Assembly: GCA_023142975.1 (NCBI GenBank)
Contig: JAGLIN010000043.1
Location: 1 to 14,666, forward strand
Source of the DNA: Candidatus Parcubacteria bacterium
Lineage (GTDB): Bacteria; Patescibacteriota; Minisyncoccia; JAHIHE01; JAGLIN01
DNA: 14,666 nt
Reading direction: 5' to 3'
The position numbers and the translations under genes are program-made. Below are positions 1 through 6,409 of the stretch, in pieces. How positions within the stretch are numbered: the first letter of the stretch is position 1; every line of letters starts with the position of its first letter. The notes beneath the pieces were generated by a model that was not told where the DNA came from, made no database searches, and saw nothing but the letters and a program-made list of their open reading frames with translations.

Positions 1-1221
1 TTTGAAAAAAACTATTCCGAAGCGGAAGTAATTTTATTGGAACAGAATTATCGCTCCACGCAAACAATTTTAGATGCTTCTTATCAAATAATTTCGCGCA
101 ATGTTAATCGCAAGGAAAAAAAGCTTTGGAGCGAAAAGAAAGTCGGTGAGCCAATTGTTATTTATGAAGCGGCAGATGAAAAAGGAGAAGCGGAGTTTAT
201 TGTTGCTGAAATCGCTAAATTAACAAATGAAAAATTAGGTAATGAAAAAATAAATTTGAAAGACATCGCGATTTTATATCGCACAAACGCGCAATCAAGA
301 TCTGTAGAAGAAGCGTTTTTACAGTATGGTGTTCCATACAAAATCGTCGGCGGTATAAAATTTTACTTAAGAAAAGAAATAAAAGACGTTATTGCTTATT
401 TGCGGCTTATTCAAAATCCAAATGATCAGGCAAGTTTGGAAAGAATTATCAATGTTCCAAAAAGAGATATTGGACAAGTGACTTTTGGAAAAATAATGGC
501 AGAAATAGAAAAAAATTCGCTGGAGTCCTCTGCGGAGAGACTCCAGCGGAACGGGAATGAAAATATTATTGAAGCGTTGTTTAATTGTAATTGTGAAAAT
601 ATTCCAGAAAGTAAGATTAAGAAAATAAAAAGTTTTGCGGAAATTATTCTAAAGTGCCAAGATAAAATAAACAAGATCAAAATATCCGAATTGCTTGATT
701 ATCTTGTAAAAAATATTAACTATGAAAAATATATTAAAGATGGTACAGAAGAAGGAGAAAGAAGATGGGAAAATGTAAAAGAGCTTTTTAGCGCTGTAGA
801 AAAATATGGTAATTTTTCTGCGGAAAAAAGCTTGCCGATATTTTTAGAAGAAATTGCACTGGCAACCGACTTAGATCATTTAGATAATTCGCAAGATACG
901 GTAACTTTAATGACTCTCCATTCCGCTAAGGGTCTTGAGTTTAGCGCTGTTTTTATAATTGGAATGGAAGAGGGACTGCTTCCTCATTCCAGAAGTATTC
1001 AGGATCCTTCTGAAATGGAAGAGGAGAGAAGATTATGCTATGTCGGAATTACGAGAGCGAAAAAGAAAGCATATCTTATTTTTGCGAGAACAAGAAAAAT
1101 TTACGGTTCAACACAAGCAAATATGTCTTCCCGTTTTATTTCCGATATCCCAGAAGATTTAGCGGAATTTAAAAGACAGGAATATAGTTATTTAGGGGAG
1201 GATGAAGTTATTGAAGTTTAA
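1..1221 (+). CDS. pcrA: UvrD/PcrA-type superfamily 1 DNA helicase, C-terminal part (5' end outside window)
   Basis: This is a 3'-5' DNA helicase of the UvrD/PcrA/Rep group, used in nucleotide excision repair and clearing of replication forks. The frame is open from base 1, so the gene starts upstream; the first in-window start-like codon (TTG at 37) lies inside a helicase motif and is not the real start. Seen in order: LLEQNYRST (motif IV) near the left edge, IAILYRTNAQSR (IVa), the 2B-domain region, VTLMTLHSAKGLEF (motif V) and EEERRLCYVGITRAK (motif VI, arginine finger). The ATPase P-loop half is missing because of the window edge. The protein stops soon after motif VI, without the KVxHxxWG-type tail of Bacillus PcrA. 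A palindrome-encoded segment (about LESSAERLQRNG) interrupts the region before the 2B domain. Family identification is very safe; uvrD versus pcrA cannot be settled from this fragment. Confidence 0.95.
   Translation, partial: FEKNYSEAEVILLEQNYRSTQTILDASYQIISRNVNRKEKKLWSEKKVGEPIVIYEAADEKGEAEFIVAEIAKLTNEKLGNEKINLKDIAILYRTNAQSRSVEEAFLQYGVPYKIVGGIKFYLRKEIKDVIAYLRLIQNPNDQASLERIINVPKRDIGQVTFGKIMAEIEKNSLESSAERLQRNGNENIIEALFNCNCENIPESKIKKIKSFAEIILKCQDKINKIKISELLDYLVKNINYEKYIKDGTEEGERRWENVKELFSAVEKYGNFSAEKSLPIFLEEIALATDLDHLDNSQDTVTLMTLHSAKGLEFSAVFIIGMEEGLLPHSRSIQDPSEMEEERRLCYVGITRAKKKAYLIFARTRKIYGSTQANMSSRFISDIPEDLAEFKRQEYSYLGEDEVIEV
518..548. repeat. In-frame palindrome inside the helicase gene
   Basis: Perfect 10-bp arms (CGCTGGAGTC and GACTCCAGCG) flank an 11-nt centre that itself forms a CTC-TGCG-GAG mini-hairpin. 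It is GC-richer than the surrounding A+T-rich coding sequence and keeps the reading frame, encoding roughly LESSAERLQRNG between IMAEIEKN and NENIIEAL. It looks like a small palindromic repeat tolerated in the coding region. Whether it is an insertion needs comparison with helicase homologues. Confidence 0.7.
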
Positions 1222-1227
1222 ATTAAT

Positions 1228-1386
1228 GTCATTGCGAGGAATGGAACGGAGCGGTAGCGGAGTGGAATGACGAAGCAATCCCGTAACTACGCGCAAAGAG
1301 CTTAGCTACGGGATTCCTGTCTGCCGAACAGGCAGGGCTTCGTCGCCTTTTCACTCACTGCGTTCGCTCAGGCTCCTCGCAATGAC
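1228..1386. repeat. Palindromic MITE-like intergenic element
   Basis: Perfect 13-bp terminal inverted repeats (GTCATTGCGAGGA at 1228-1240 and its complement at 1374-1386) enclose nested pairs: GACGAAGC (1269-1276) with GCTTCGTC (1337-1344), a hairpin at 1278-1314 (ATCCCGTAACTA with TAGCTACGGGAT), and a hairpin at 1316-1336. It fills almost the whole gap between the helicase and ksgA, and its base composition is far more GC-rich than its neighbours. No coding capacity is evident. It could act as a transcription terminator for the helicase gene, but it has no T-run. The 1316-1336 hairpin recurs in reverse orientation at 5884-5903. Confidence 0.85.
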
Positions 1387-1406
1387 AAATAATAGAAATT
1401 AAAAAA

Positions 1407-2270
1407 ATGTTTTCTAAAACTGAAATTAAAAAAATATTAAAAGAAAAAGATTTAAAAGCCCTTAAAAGTTTAGGACAGAATTTTTTGATTGATGAAAAAG
1501 TTTTAAATAAAATAATCAAAGCATCTGAACTTAATAAAAACGATTTTGTTTTAGAAATCGGCCCTGGATTGAAAACGCTTACAAACGAACTTGTTAAAAA
1601 ATGTAAGAGAGTTGTTGCGATAGAAAAAGACAAAAAAATGACAGGGTTGATTAAAGAAGAGGGAAGACCGAAGGCGACACTGGCTAATGTCGCCTTCGGT
1701 TTTCCCTCCGATTTAAAAATCATTAATGACGACATTTTAAAAATAAATTTAAATGAGCTAATTAATAAACATTCTGAAAATAAAAAGTACAAATTAATCT
1801 CTAATATTCCCTACTATATCACTTCGCCAGTGATAAAATTATTTTTAGAAAACAGCATTCAGCCAGAATTGATTGTTTTACTTGTCCAAAAAGAGGTAGC
1901 GGAGAGAATCTGCGCAGGTCCTGAGAAATTGAGCGTTTTAGCTTTAAGCGTTCAAATATACGGCGAACCAGAGATTATTGGTTATGTTGATAAGTCCGCG
2001 TTCTATCCCGAACCAAAAGTTGATTCGGCGATTTTAAGAATTAAAAATATTAAGAAAAATTATTCTGACGAATATTATAAAAAGCTTTTTAAAATTATAA
2101 AAATAGGATTTTCGTCTAAAAGAAAAAAGCTGATTAATAATTTGTCAGCTGGTTTGCAGATTAGCAAAGAAGACGCTTCTCAAATATTATCAAAAGCAAA
2201 AATAAATCCAAACGCCCGCGCGCAGGAGTTGAGTTTGGAGGAGTGGAATAATTTAGTTGGGACTTCCTAA
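1407..2270 (+). CDS. ksgA: 16S rRNA (adenine1518/1519-N6) dimethyltransferase KsgA
   Basis: It dimethylates the two adjacent adenosines in the helix 45 loop of 16S rRNA, a late step of 30S assembly. The sequence shows LKSLGQNFLID at the N-terminus (typical KsgA/RsmA start), the SAM-binding motif FVLEIGPGLKTLT (residues 47-59), VVAIEKD (motif II acidic residue), NDDIL (motif III), the catalytic NIPYYITSP motif, and a C-terminal domain with SSKRKKLINNL. The 287-aa length is normal for the family. ATG 1407 is supported by the intact conserved N-terminus; there is no strong Shine-Dalgarno sequence. Residues about 85-101 (EGRPKATLANVAFGFPS) are encoded by a long palindrome between motif II and motif III and appear to be an extra loop, not normal KsgA sequence. 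All core motifs remain intact, so the enzyme is probably active. Confidence 0.96.
   Translation: MFSKTEIKKILKEKDLKALKSLGQNFLIDEKVLNKIIKASELNKNDFVLEIGPGLKTLTNELVKKCKRVVAIEKDKKMTGLIKEEGRPKATLANVAFGFPSDLKIINDDILKINLNELINKHSENKKYKLISNIPYYITSPVIKLFLENSIQPELIVLLVQKEVAERICAGPEKLSVLALSVQIYGEPEIIGYVDKSAFYPEPKVDSAILRIKNIKKNYSDEYYKKLFKIIKIGFSSKRKKLINNLSAGLQISKEDASQILSKAKINPNARAQELSLEEWNNLVGTS
1659..1708. repeat. In-frame palindromic element inside ksgA
   Basis: Two 21-bp arms (1659-1679 and 1688-1708, one G-T mismatch) surround an 8-nt loop. The stretch is GC-rich in an A+T-rich gene and stays in frame, encoding EGRPKATLANVAFGFPS. Because it is a palindrome, the complementary strand encodes nearly the same peptide (GKPKATLASVAFGLPS). 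It resembles in principle the Rickettsia palindromic elements, which insert in frame into protein genes. Confidence 0.85.
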
Positions 2271-2280
2271 ATTAGTAAAA

Positions 2281-2309
2281 TTGACGCTCTTAAAATAATT
2301 TGGTAAAAT
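2281..2309 (+). promoter_or_regulatory. Sigma70-type promoter for the toxin-antitoxin pair
   Basis: TTGACG (2281-2286) is followed by a 17-bp spacer and TAAAAT (2304-2309). The predicted start is near 2316, giving a leader of about 20 nt before ATG 2337. It begins 10 nt after the ksgA stop codon, so the pair can be expressed independently of ksgA. Confidence 0.7.
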
Positions 2310-2336
2310 AAAAATAGTTAAAAATAACAAAATATT

Positions 2337-2723
2337 ATGGTTTTGAAAAAGAAAAGATCATTAAAACTTTCAGCCAAAGCAAGAACTCTATCTCCTATTT
2401 CCAAAGTAAAACACTTCTCGGAGTTTGCTCCGCCAAAAGCGTCGCTGCCAAAAAAATTCAACGCTGTTGTCGGGTTTGACAAACAAAAAAGACCCGCTTG
2501 GTTTTTGTTTGACTCATACGCATTTTGGGAGTTTTGTTGTCGAATTGACGAGAAATTATTTGATACTTTGCCAGACAAAGAATACGATTCCAACATGGTT
2601 GGCAAGTTAGTTGACGAGCTTGAAACTAATTGGCCATTTACCGAAGAACATCGCGAGGAAGCAAAACGCGAATATGAAGGAGCGCTTAAAGACATCTCTA
2701 AAAGCAAAATACATTCTTTATAA
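2337..2723 (+). CDS. Hypothetical protein, probable antitoxin of a RelE/ParE-type pair
   Basis: I do not recognise this 128-aa family. It has a very basic N-terminus (MVLKKKRSLKLSAKAR), a middle part rich in aromatic residues (GFDKQKRPAWFLFDSYAFWEFC), and an acidic C-terminal stretch with helical character (ETNWPFTEEHREEAKREYEGALKDI). No ribbon-helix-helix, HTH or AbrB motif is visible. The assignment rests on context only: it has its own promoter, and its stop is 5 nt before the start of a RelE/ParE-fold toxin, the usual antitoxin-first order. At 128 aa it is longer than most such antitoxins. No clear Shine-Dalgarno sequence precedes the ATG. A longer open frame on the minus strand covers the same bases, but it has no recognisable motif and no promoter. 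Confidence 0.7.
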   Translation: MVLKKKRSLKLSAKARTLSPISKVKHFSEFAPPKASLPKKFNAVVGFDKQKRPAWFLFDSYAFWEFCCRIDEKLFDTLPDKEYDSNMVGKLVDELETNWPFTEEHREEAKREYEGALKDISKSKIHSL

Positions 2724-2728
2724 TCACC

Positions 2729-2992
2729 ATGGGAAATTATAAATCTATTCTCACTGAGAAAGCCAAAAAGGACATTGAAAAGCTCTCTGCTAAAGAGGTC
2801 TCTAAAATTCGCGGGAAAATTAACTATTTTCTTTCTGCCAAAGACCCGATGGTTTTTGCTAAACCATTGGTTGATTTGCCTCCTGCTACTCACAGATTTC
2901 GTTTTGGCAAATTTAGGATGAAGTTCTTTTGTCAGGGAAATATTTTTTATATCACCAGAATTGATTTTAGGGGAAAAATTTACAGGCGATAA
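2729..2992 (+). CDS. RelE/ParE-superfamily toxin
   Basis: This small 87-aa basic protein has the RelE/ParE layout: an N-terminal beta strand (YKSILTEKAKKDIEKL), two helices (SAKEVSKIRGKINYFL), then PLVDLPPATHRFRFGKFRMKFF and ITRIDFRGKIYRR, matching the family pattern of PLxG...RxRxGxYRxxF...I.....R..vY. Members act as mRNA interferases on the ribosome or as gyrase poisons; the sequence does not tell which. It starts 5 nt after the upstream gene, consistent with one transcript. The length is normal for the family. Confidence 0.82.
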   Translation: MGNYKSILTEKAKKDIEKLSAKEVSKIRGKINYFLSAKDPMVFAKPLVDLPPATHRFRFGKFRMKFFCQGNIFYITRIDFRGKIYRR

Positions 2993-3017
2993 AATTTAGT
3001 GAAATTTGGCGCAGGGC

Positions 3018-3046
3018 TTGACAGGCTCTGTTTTTTGATGTACGAT
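3018..3046 (+). promoter_or_regulatory. Promoter of the SPFH operon
   Basis: Consensus TTGACA (3018-3023), a 17-bp spacer and TACGAT (3041-3046). The predicted start near 3053 gives a leader of about 100 nt that contains a strong hairpin (3060-3103) before the start codon. Confidence 0.7.
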
Positions 3047-3059
3047 AACCTGTTCTGAT

Positions 3060-3103
3060 GATGAAAGATTGCGCTTTAAATAAAGCGTTTAATATCTTTC
3101 ATT
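3060..3103 (+). other. Stem-loop in the leader of the SPFH operon
   Basis: GATGAAAGAT (3060-3069) pairs with ATCTTTCATT (3094-3103), and CGCTTTA (3072-3078) pairs with TAAAGCG (3081-3087) inside it. No T-run follows, so it is not a standard terminator. It lies just downstream of the predicted transcription start and may stabilise the mRNA or be a regulatory site. Confidence 0.6.
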
Positions 3104-3150
3104 GGGAATGTATCTTGATAATTTAATAATAAAATAAATGGAGATGAGTG

Positions 3151-4356
3151 ATGATGATAATGAATGATACGGATAAAACGGATGAAGATGGGGTACTCTC
3201 ACCTGAAGAGTTCAAAAAAGTGCATGGGGTGGAAGTACGTCCAAAAGGGAGCAGAGAACCTGAAAAGACAAACAGAGCGAATAGAATTGAAGCTATTATA
3301 TTGTTTATAGTAATGGCTGGCATTGTAGCAGTAGCCGTGTTTTCTGTAATCTTCTTGATTGCGGGAAGTAAAAGTCCTACTTTCTTGGGAATAGGAATAA
3401 TGGGTTCTGGAATTGTTGTGTATATTCTTTTAAAGATGTATAAAACTGTTCCTCAAAAACAGGAATGGATAATAGAAATATTTGGAAGATATTATACGAC
3501 ATGGAAGTCAGGTCTCCATTTTCTGGTTCCTGGGGTCATGACAATCAGAGGAAAAGTTACTGTAGATGCCACTAAAATGATTAGGATTTTTATGAGAGGT
3601 GACGAAGATAAACTTGACTTTGAGGACGATTCTGCGGAAGTAACTGTGGAAATAAGAGCAAGGGCAACAGAATCCCAAAAACCCACTTACGAAATCATCT
3701 TTACGCCTGAAGAAATAATGGCGATTGAAGACGAAGAGAGAAAAAGAGGCAATGTTCCATTACCTGAAAATTGGATGTATTTGCTTCTAATGAGAGTAGA
3801 AGCGGCTCTTAGAGGGATTTGTGGAAGAATGGTTTTAGATGATGCAATCAAATCGGTTGCACTATCAGCTGAAACCAAAGCTGGAGAGCAAAAAAGTGAA
3901 TCCAAACTTAGCAAGGATATTTCTGAAAAAGTCAAGGCTATAGTTAACGCGGCATTAAAAGAGACATATGCTATAAATGTCGAGGAAATTTTAGTTAGAA
4001 ATATCAGACTTCACAAAGATACAGAGGATGCAAGAAGGAAAATTCATCTTGCGGAAAAAGGTGTCCTTGTTGAGAAACAACTTGTTCTTCAGGAGAAAGA
4101 AAAAGCGCTTCAGGAGCAAAAAAAAGGAGGAGGTATAAGGAATAGATTAGAAGCCATTATAGAAGACACAGAATTGACCAGAGGTGATGCAATGGACTTT
4201 GAGATTGCTAAAGAAGTAGCAGGCAAAGTAAAGGATGTTACTGTAATTGGTACTGGGGATGGCAAAGGCACTCCTGCTAAAGTTGGCGCTGAATTTGGTG
4301 TTGGTTTTGGTACTGGATATAAAGAACGAGACAAAAAAAGAAGGGATGAGGAATGA
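3151..4356 (+). CDS. SPFH/band-7 (stomatin/prohibitin-like) membrane protein
   Basis: SPFH proteins form large ring or cage assemblies on membranes, scaffolding microdomains or regulating proteases. An acidic, polar N-terminus of about 45 residues precedes two hydrophobic segments (AIILFIVMAGIVAVAVFSVIF and FLGIGIMGSGIVVYILL). The typical SPFH opening follows (VPQKQEWIIEIFGRYYTTWKSGLHFLVPG), then the SPFH domain (KVTVDATK...AEVTVEIRARAT), a charged helical segment (LAEKGVLVEKQLVLQEKEKALQEQKK) and a Gly-rich basic tail. Length, about 401 aa, is within the family range. ATG 3151 is preferred because GGAG at 3140-3143 lies 7 nt upstream; GTG 3148 and ATG 3154 are alternatives. It is the first gene of a two-gene operon: its TGA overlaps the next ATG. 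The partner is not a recognisable NfeD. Confidence 0.88.
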   Translation: MMIMNDTDKTDEDGVLSPEEFKKVHGVEVRPKGSREPEKTNRANRIEAIILFIVMAGIVAVAVFSVIFLIAGSKSPTFLGIGIMGSGIVVYILLKMYKTVPQKQEWIIEIFGRYYTTWKSGLHFLVPGVMTIRGKVTVDATKMIRIFMRGDEDKLDFEDDSAEVTVEIRARATESQKPTYEIIFTPEEIMAIEDEERKRGNVPLPENWMYLLLMRVEAALRGICGRMVLDDAIKSVALSAETKAGEQKSESKLSKDISEKVKAIVNAALKETYAINVEEILVRNIRLHKDTEDARRKIHLAEKGVLVEKQLVLQEKEKALQEQKKGGGIRNRLEAIIEDTELTRGDAMDFEIAKEVAGKVKDVTVIGTGDGKGTPAKVGAEFGVGFGTGYKERDKKRRDEE

Positions 4357-5066
4357 ATAGAGATAAAGCAATCCTGTTGATTTTCCTACTTGTCGGAATA
4401 CTGACAATGTTTAGTATTCCGCTTTGGTTTTCAGCAATTCTCATTGTCATTGTTGCAGTAATATTTTTAATTGCTCCAACAATATTGAAGGTTTCTGAAA
4501 CTTCTTCCATAGCCTCCAAAATCCCATCTACCAAAACCATCCTTCCTGGATTGTTTTGGTTAGCAGCAATAATTTTTGTTTTGCTGCTTGGATTGGAATG
4601 TATCACATATATTGACGGCCTGTCTCCAGAGAATTTCTCTAGTGACACAACCAAGAAAGACTATGGATACGAAGGAAAATTTGTCATTCAGGATGAATCG
4701 TTGAAAACATGTGGGAATGTCACTGTTTTCAATAGCGACGCATCAGACGAATTTTGGGGCATCCCGCTTTATTGGGAACATCCCAGTTTCTATATTTTCG
4801 GAACTGGGAAAGGAACAATAAAAGTTGTCTTGGACAATGGACAGGAGAAATACGAAAAAGAGGCCCGTCATATTGACGGTTCGTTCAAGATTAAATTCGG
4901 GACCGTATCAAATTATGGGAGAAAGGATATCGTTTACTTTATAAAAAACGATATAAGTTTGACTGACGATAAGCCTCCCATATATTTTGACACTGATCGT
5001 CCATACAGTGTCAAAGTTTATTTCAATGGCACATACAGTGTCTTTAAAATAAACGCAGGAGAATAA
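4353..5066 (+). CDS. Membrane protein with C-terminal soluble domain, SPFH partner
   Basis: I do not recognise the family (237 aa). Three hydrophobic segments are visible: residues about 7-23 and 27-45 as a tight hairpin, and about 65-85 (LPGLFWLAAIIFVLLLGLE). A soluble tail of about 150 residues follows, rich in beta-prone stretches (KFVIQDE, GTIKVVLDN, YSVKVYFNG, YSVFKIN). The start overlaps the SPFH stop codon (ATGA, 4353-4356), suggesting translational coupling and a joint function. NfeD proteins, the usual partners of SPFH proteins, also combine membrane helices with a beta domain, so this could be an analogue, but the sequence does not show an NfeD signature. A terminator follows closely. 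Confidence 0.8.
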   Translation: MNRDKAILLIFLLVGILTMFSIPLWFSAILIVIVAVIFLIAPTILKVSETSSIASKIPSTKTILPGLFWLAAIIFVLLLGLECITYIDGLSPENFSSDTTKKDYGYEGKFVIQDESLKTCGNVTVFNSDASDEFWGIPLYWEHPSFYIFGTGKGTIKVVLDNGQEKYEKEARHIDGSFKIKFGTVSNYGRKDIVYFIKNDISLTDDKPPIYFDTDRPYSVKVYFNGTYSVFKINAGE

Positions 5067-5082
5067 AATTAACAACTTTCAT

Positions 5083-5133
5083 AGAGAATGTTCTGATAAT
5101 CAATATCAGATTAAAACATTCTCTTATTTTTTT
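5083..5133 (+). terminator. Rho-independent terminator of the SPFH operon
   Basis: AGAGAATGTT (5083-5092) pairs with AACATTCTCT (5115-5124), and CTGATA (5093-5098) pairs with TATCAG (5104-5109) inside it. The stem is followed by a T-rich tail ending in seven T (5127-5133). Confidence 0.85.
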
Positions 5134-5160
5134 GCCAAACAGCATAATTTATGTTAGTCT
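5132..5160 (+). promoter_or_regulatory. Promoter of the MBL-fold gene
   Basis: TTGCCA (5132-5137), a 17-bp spacer, and an extended -10 (TG at 5152-5153, TAGTCT at 5155-5160). The -35 box overlaps the T-run of the preceding terminator. The predicted start near 5167 gives a leader of about 22 nt, made of repeated AAAATATT units. Confidence 0.55.
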
Positions 5161-5188
5161 TAAAATATTAAAATATTAAAATATCAAT

Positions 5189-5839
5189 ATGAACATCATC
5201 TGGTATGGACAAAGCTGTTTTAAAATCCAAAGCAAAGATATCGTTTTGATCACCGACCCCTTTGATAAAAAAATCGGACTGAGACCGCCTTTTGGATCAG
5301 CCGATATTGTGACCATTAGCCATAATCACTACGATCATAACAATTTTCAAGTCATTAAAAACAATCCTTTTATTATTGACAGCGCTGGAGAATATGAAAT
5401 AAAAAAAGTGACAATTAAAGGAATCGATTCCTATCACGATAATCAAGAAGGAAAAGAAAGAGGACAGAACATAATTTATGTGACAGAAATGGAAGGTATA
5501 AAAATTTGCCATTTAGGAGATTTTGGACAGAATACTCTTATCAACGGACAACTGGAAAAAATAGGACAGATTGATATTTTATTTATTCCCGTCGGCGGAG
5601 TTTTCACAATTGATTGGAAATCAGCAAACACCATTATCAGCCAAATTGAACCAAGGATAATAATCCCGATGCACTACAAAATTTCAGGAATAAAAGGAGA
5701 ATTGCTAAAATTAGACACCGTTGATAAATTTTGCAAAGAACGCGGGACTTCACCCAAAGACGCTGTTAATAAATTTAGTATTAAGAAGAAGGATTTGCCC
5801 CAAGAAGGATCGGAAACGGTGATAATGAAAGTTGCGTAA
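5189..5839 (+). CDS. MBL-fold metal-dependent hydrolase (UlaG-like)
   Basis: Metallo-beta-lactamase-fold enzyme of the small UlaG-like group, whose natural substrates are mostly unknown. The metal-binding motif HNHYDH is at residues 45-50, with further candidate ligands in ICHLGDFG (Asp111) and IIPMHYK (His162). The N-terminal IIWYGQSCFKI and ITDPFD (Asp23) strands are typical of the group. The 216-aa length is normal. It stands alone with its own promoter and is followed by a palindromic element. The exact reaction cannot be told from the sequence. Confidence 0.88.
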   Translation: MNIIWYGQSCFKIQSKDIVLITDPFDKKIGLRPPFGSADIVTISHNHYDHNNFQVIKNNPFIIDSAGEYEIKKVTIKGIDSYHDNQEGKERGQNIIYVTEMEGIKICHLGDFGQNTLINGQLEKIGQIDILFIPVGGVFTIDWKSANTIISQIEPRIIIPMHYKISGIKGELLKLDTVDKFCKERGTSPKDAVNKFSIKKKDLPQEGSETVIMKVA

Positions 5840-5858
5840 TGTAAACCTTTCTTGTTTC

Positions 5859-6011
5859 GTCATCCCAGAATTTTTTTAAAAGCCCTGCCTGTCGGCAGAC
5901 AGGGAAGCTTTAGAAAAAAATATCTGGGATCCAGTAAGTCTCACTTAACAAAATTATACGATAAATATAATTTACTGAGACTTACTAGATTCCCGCCTCC
6001 GCGGGAATGAC
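5859..6011. repeat. Second palindromic MITE-like intergenic element
   Basis: Imperfect terminal inverted repeats (GTCATCCC at the left end; GGGAATGAC at the right) enclose three nested or adjacent hairpins: ATCCCAGA (5862-5869) with TCTGGGAT (5923-5930) around the 5884-5903 hairpin; AGTAAGTCTCA (5933-5943) with TGAGACTTACT (5976-5986); and ATTCCCGC-CTCC-GCGGGAAT (5989-6008). No coding capacity is evident. Its overall architecture resembles the element at 1228-1386, with which it shares one hairpin module. Confidence 0.82.
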
Positions 6012-6109
6012 AATGTGAAAACATAAAAACTCTAATAAATTCTATTTTAAAAAAGATCACTAAAACTATTAAAAAAATTCAAAATAGACCAGAAAATGAG
6101 AAGGTTAGG

Positions 6110-6358
6110 ATGATGTGGATTTTGGTTATTTTTTGTATGCTTGTTATGATTGGCATTTGGAAAATAAACCTTAGTTTAAATAAATCAACTAAAATAAATT
6201 CTGCTAATCATAACAATTCTAATAATTTAAACCTTCCTCCTTTTCCAGAGTTAAAAGAATTAGACGAGGAAATAAATAAGAGAGTTGATGATCTGGAAAA
6301 ATTCAATGAGGAAGATTCCGAATCCTTTGAGGATTTAGAATCTGGAGAAGCGCAATGA
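6110..6358 (+). CDS. Small single-pass membrane protein, hypothetical
   Basis: An 82-aa protein with one N-terminal hydrophobic segment (residues about 2-17, MWILVIFCMLVMIGIW), an Asn/Ser-rich linker, and a highly acidic helical tail (ELDEEINKRVDDLEKFNEEDSESFEDLESGEAQ). I do not recognise a family. GAAGG at 6100-6104, 5 nt before ATG 6110, supports the start. It lies 51 nt upstream of gyrA on the same strand and may be co-transcribed. Alternatively it could be a chance open frame, but the non-random layout (one membrane segment, then an acidic tail) argues for a real gene. Confidence 0.6.
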   Translation: MMWILVIFCMLVMIGIWKINLSLNKSTKINSANHNNSNNLNLPPFPELKELDEEINKRVDDLEKFNEEDSESFEDLESGEAQ

Positions 6359-6409
6359 AAATTTTACAGGCTGAAACCTGAACTCCGGTAAATAATAAAT
6401 ATTTTAAAT

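Noticed and set aside
1355..1792. A 145-aa minus-strand frame containing GKPKATLASVAFGLPS
   Set aside because: It is the shadow of ksgA and the flanking repeat; the peptide similarity arises because the palindrome reads alike on both strands.
2318..2893. A 191-aa open frame on the minus strand, longer than either gene opposite it
   Set aside because: It has no recognisable motif or promoter, and it lies opposite a clear RelE/ParE toxin and its partner, which have a good plus-strand promoter.
3138..3167. A short ATG frame upstream of the SPFH gene, as a leader peptide
   Set aside because: It is ten codons, overlaps the SPFH start and ribosome binding site, and has no regulatory codon run.
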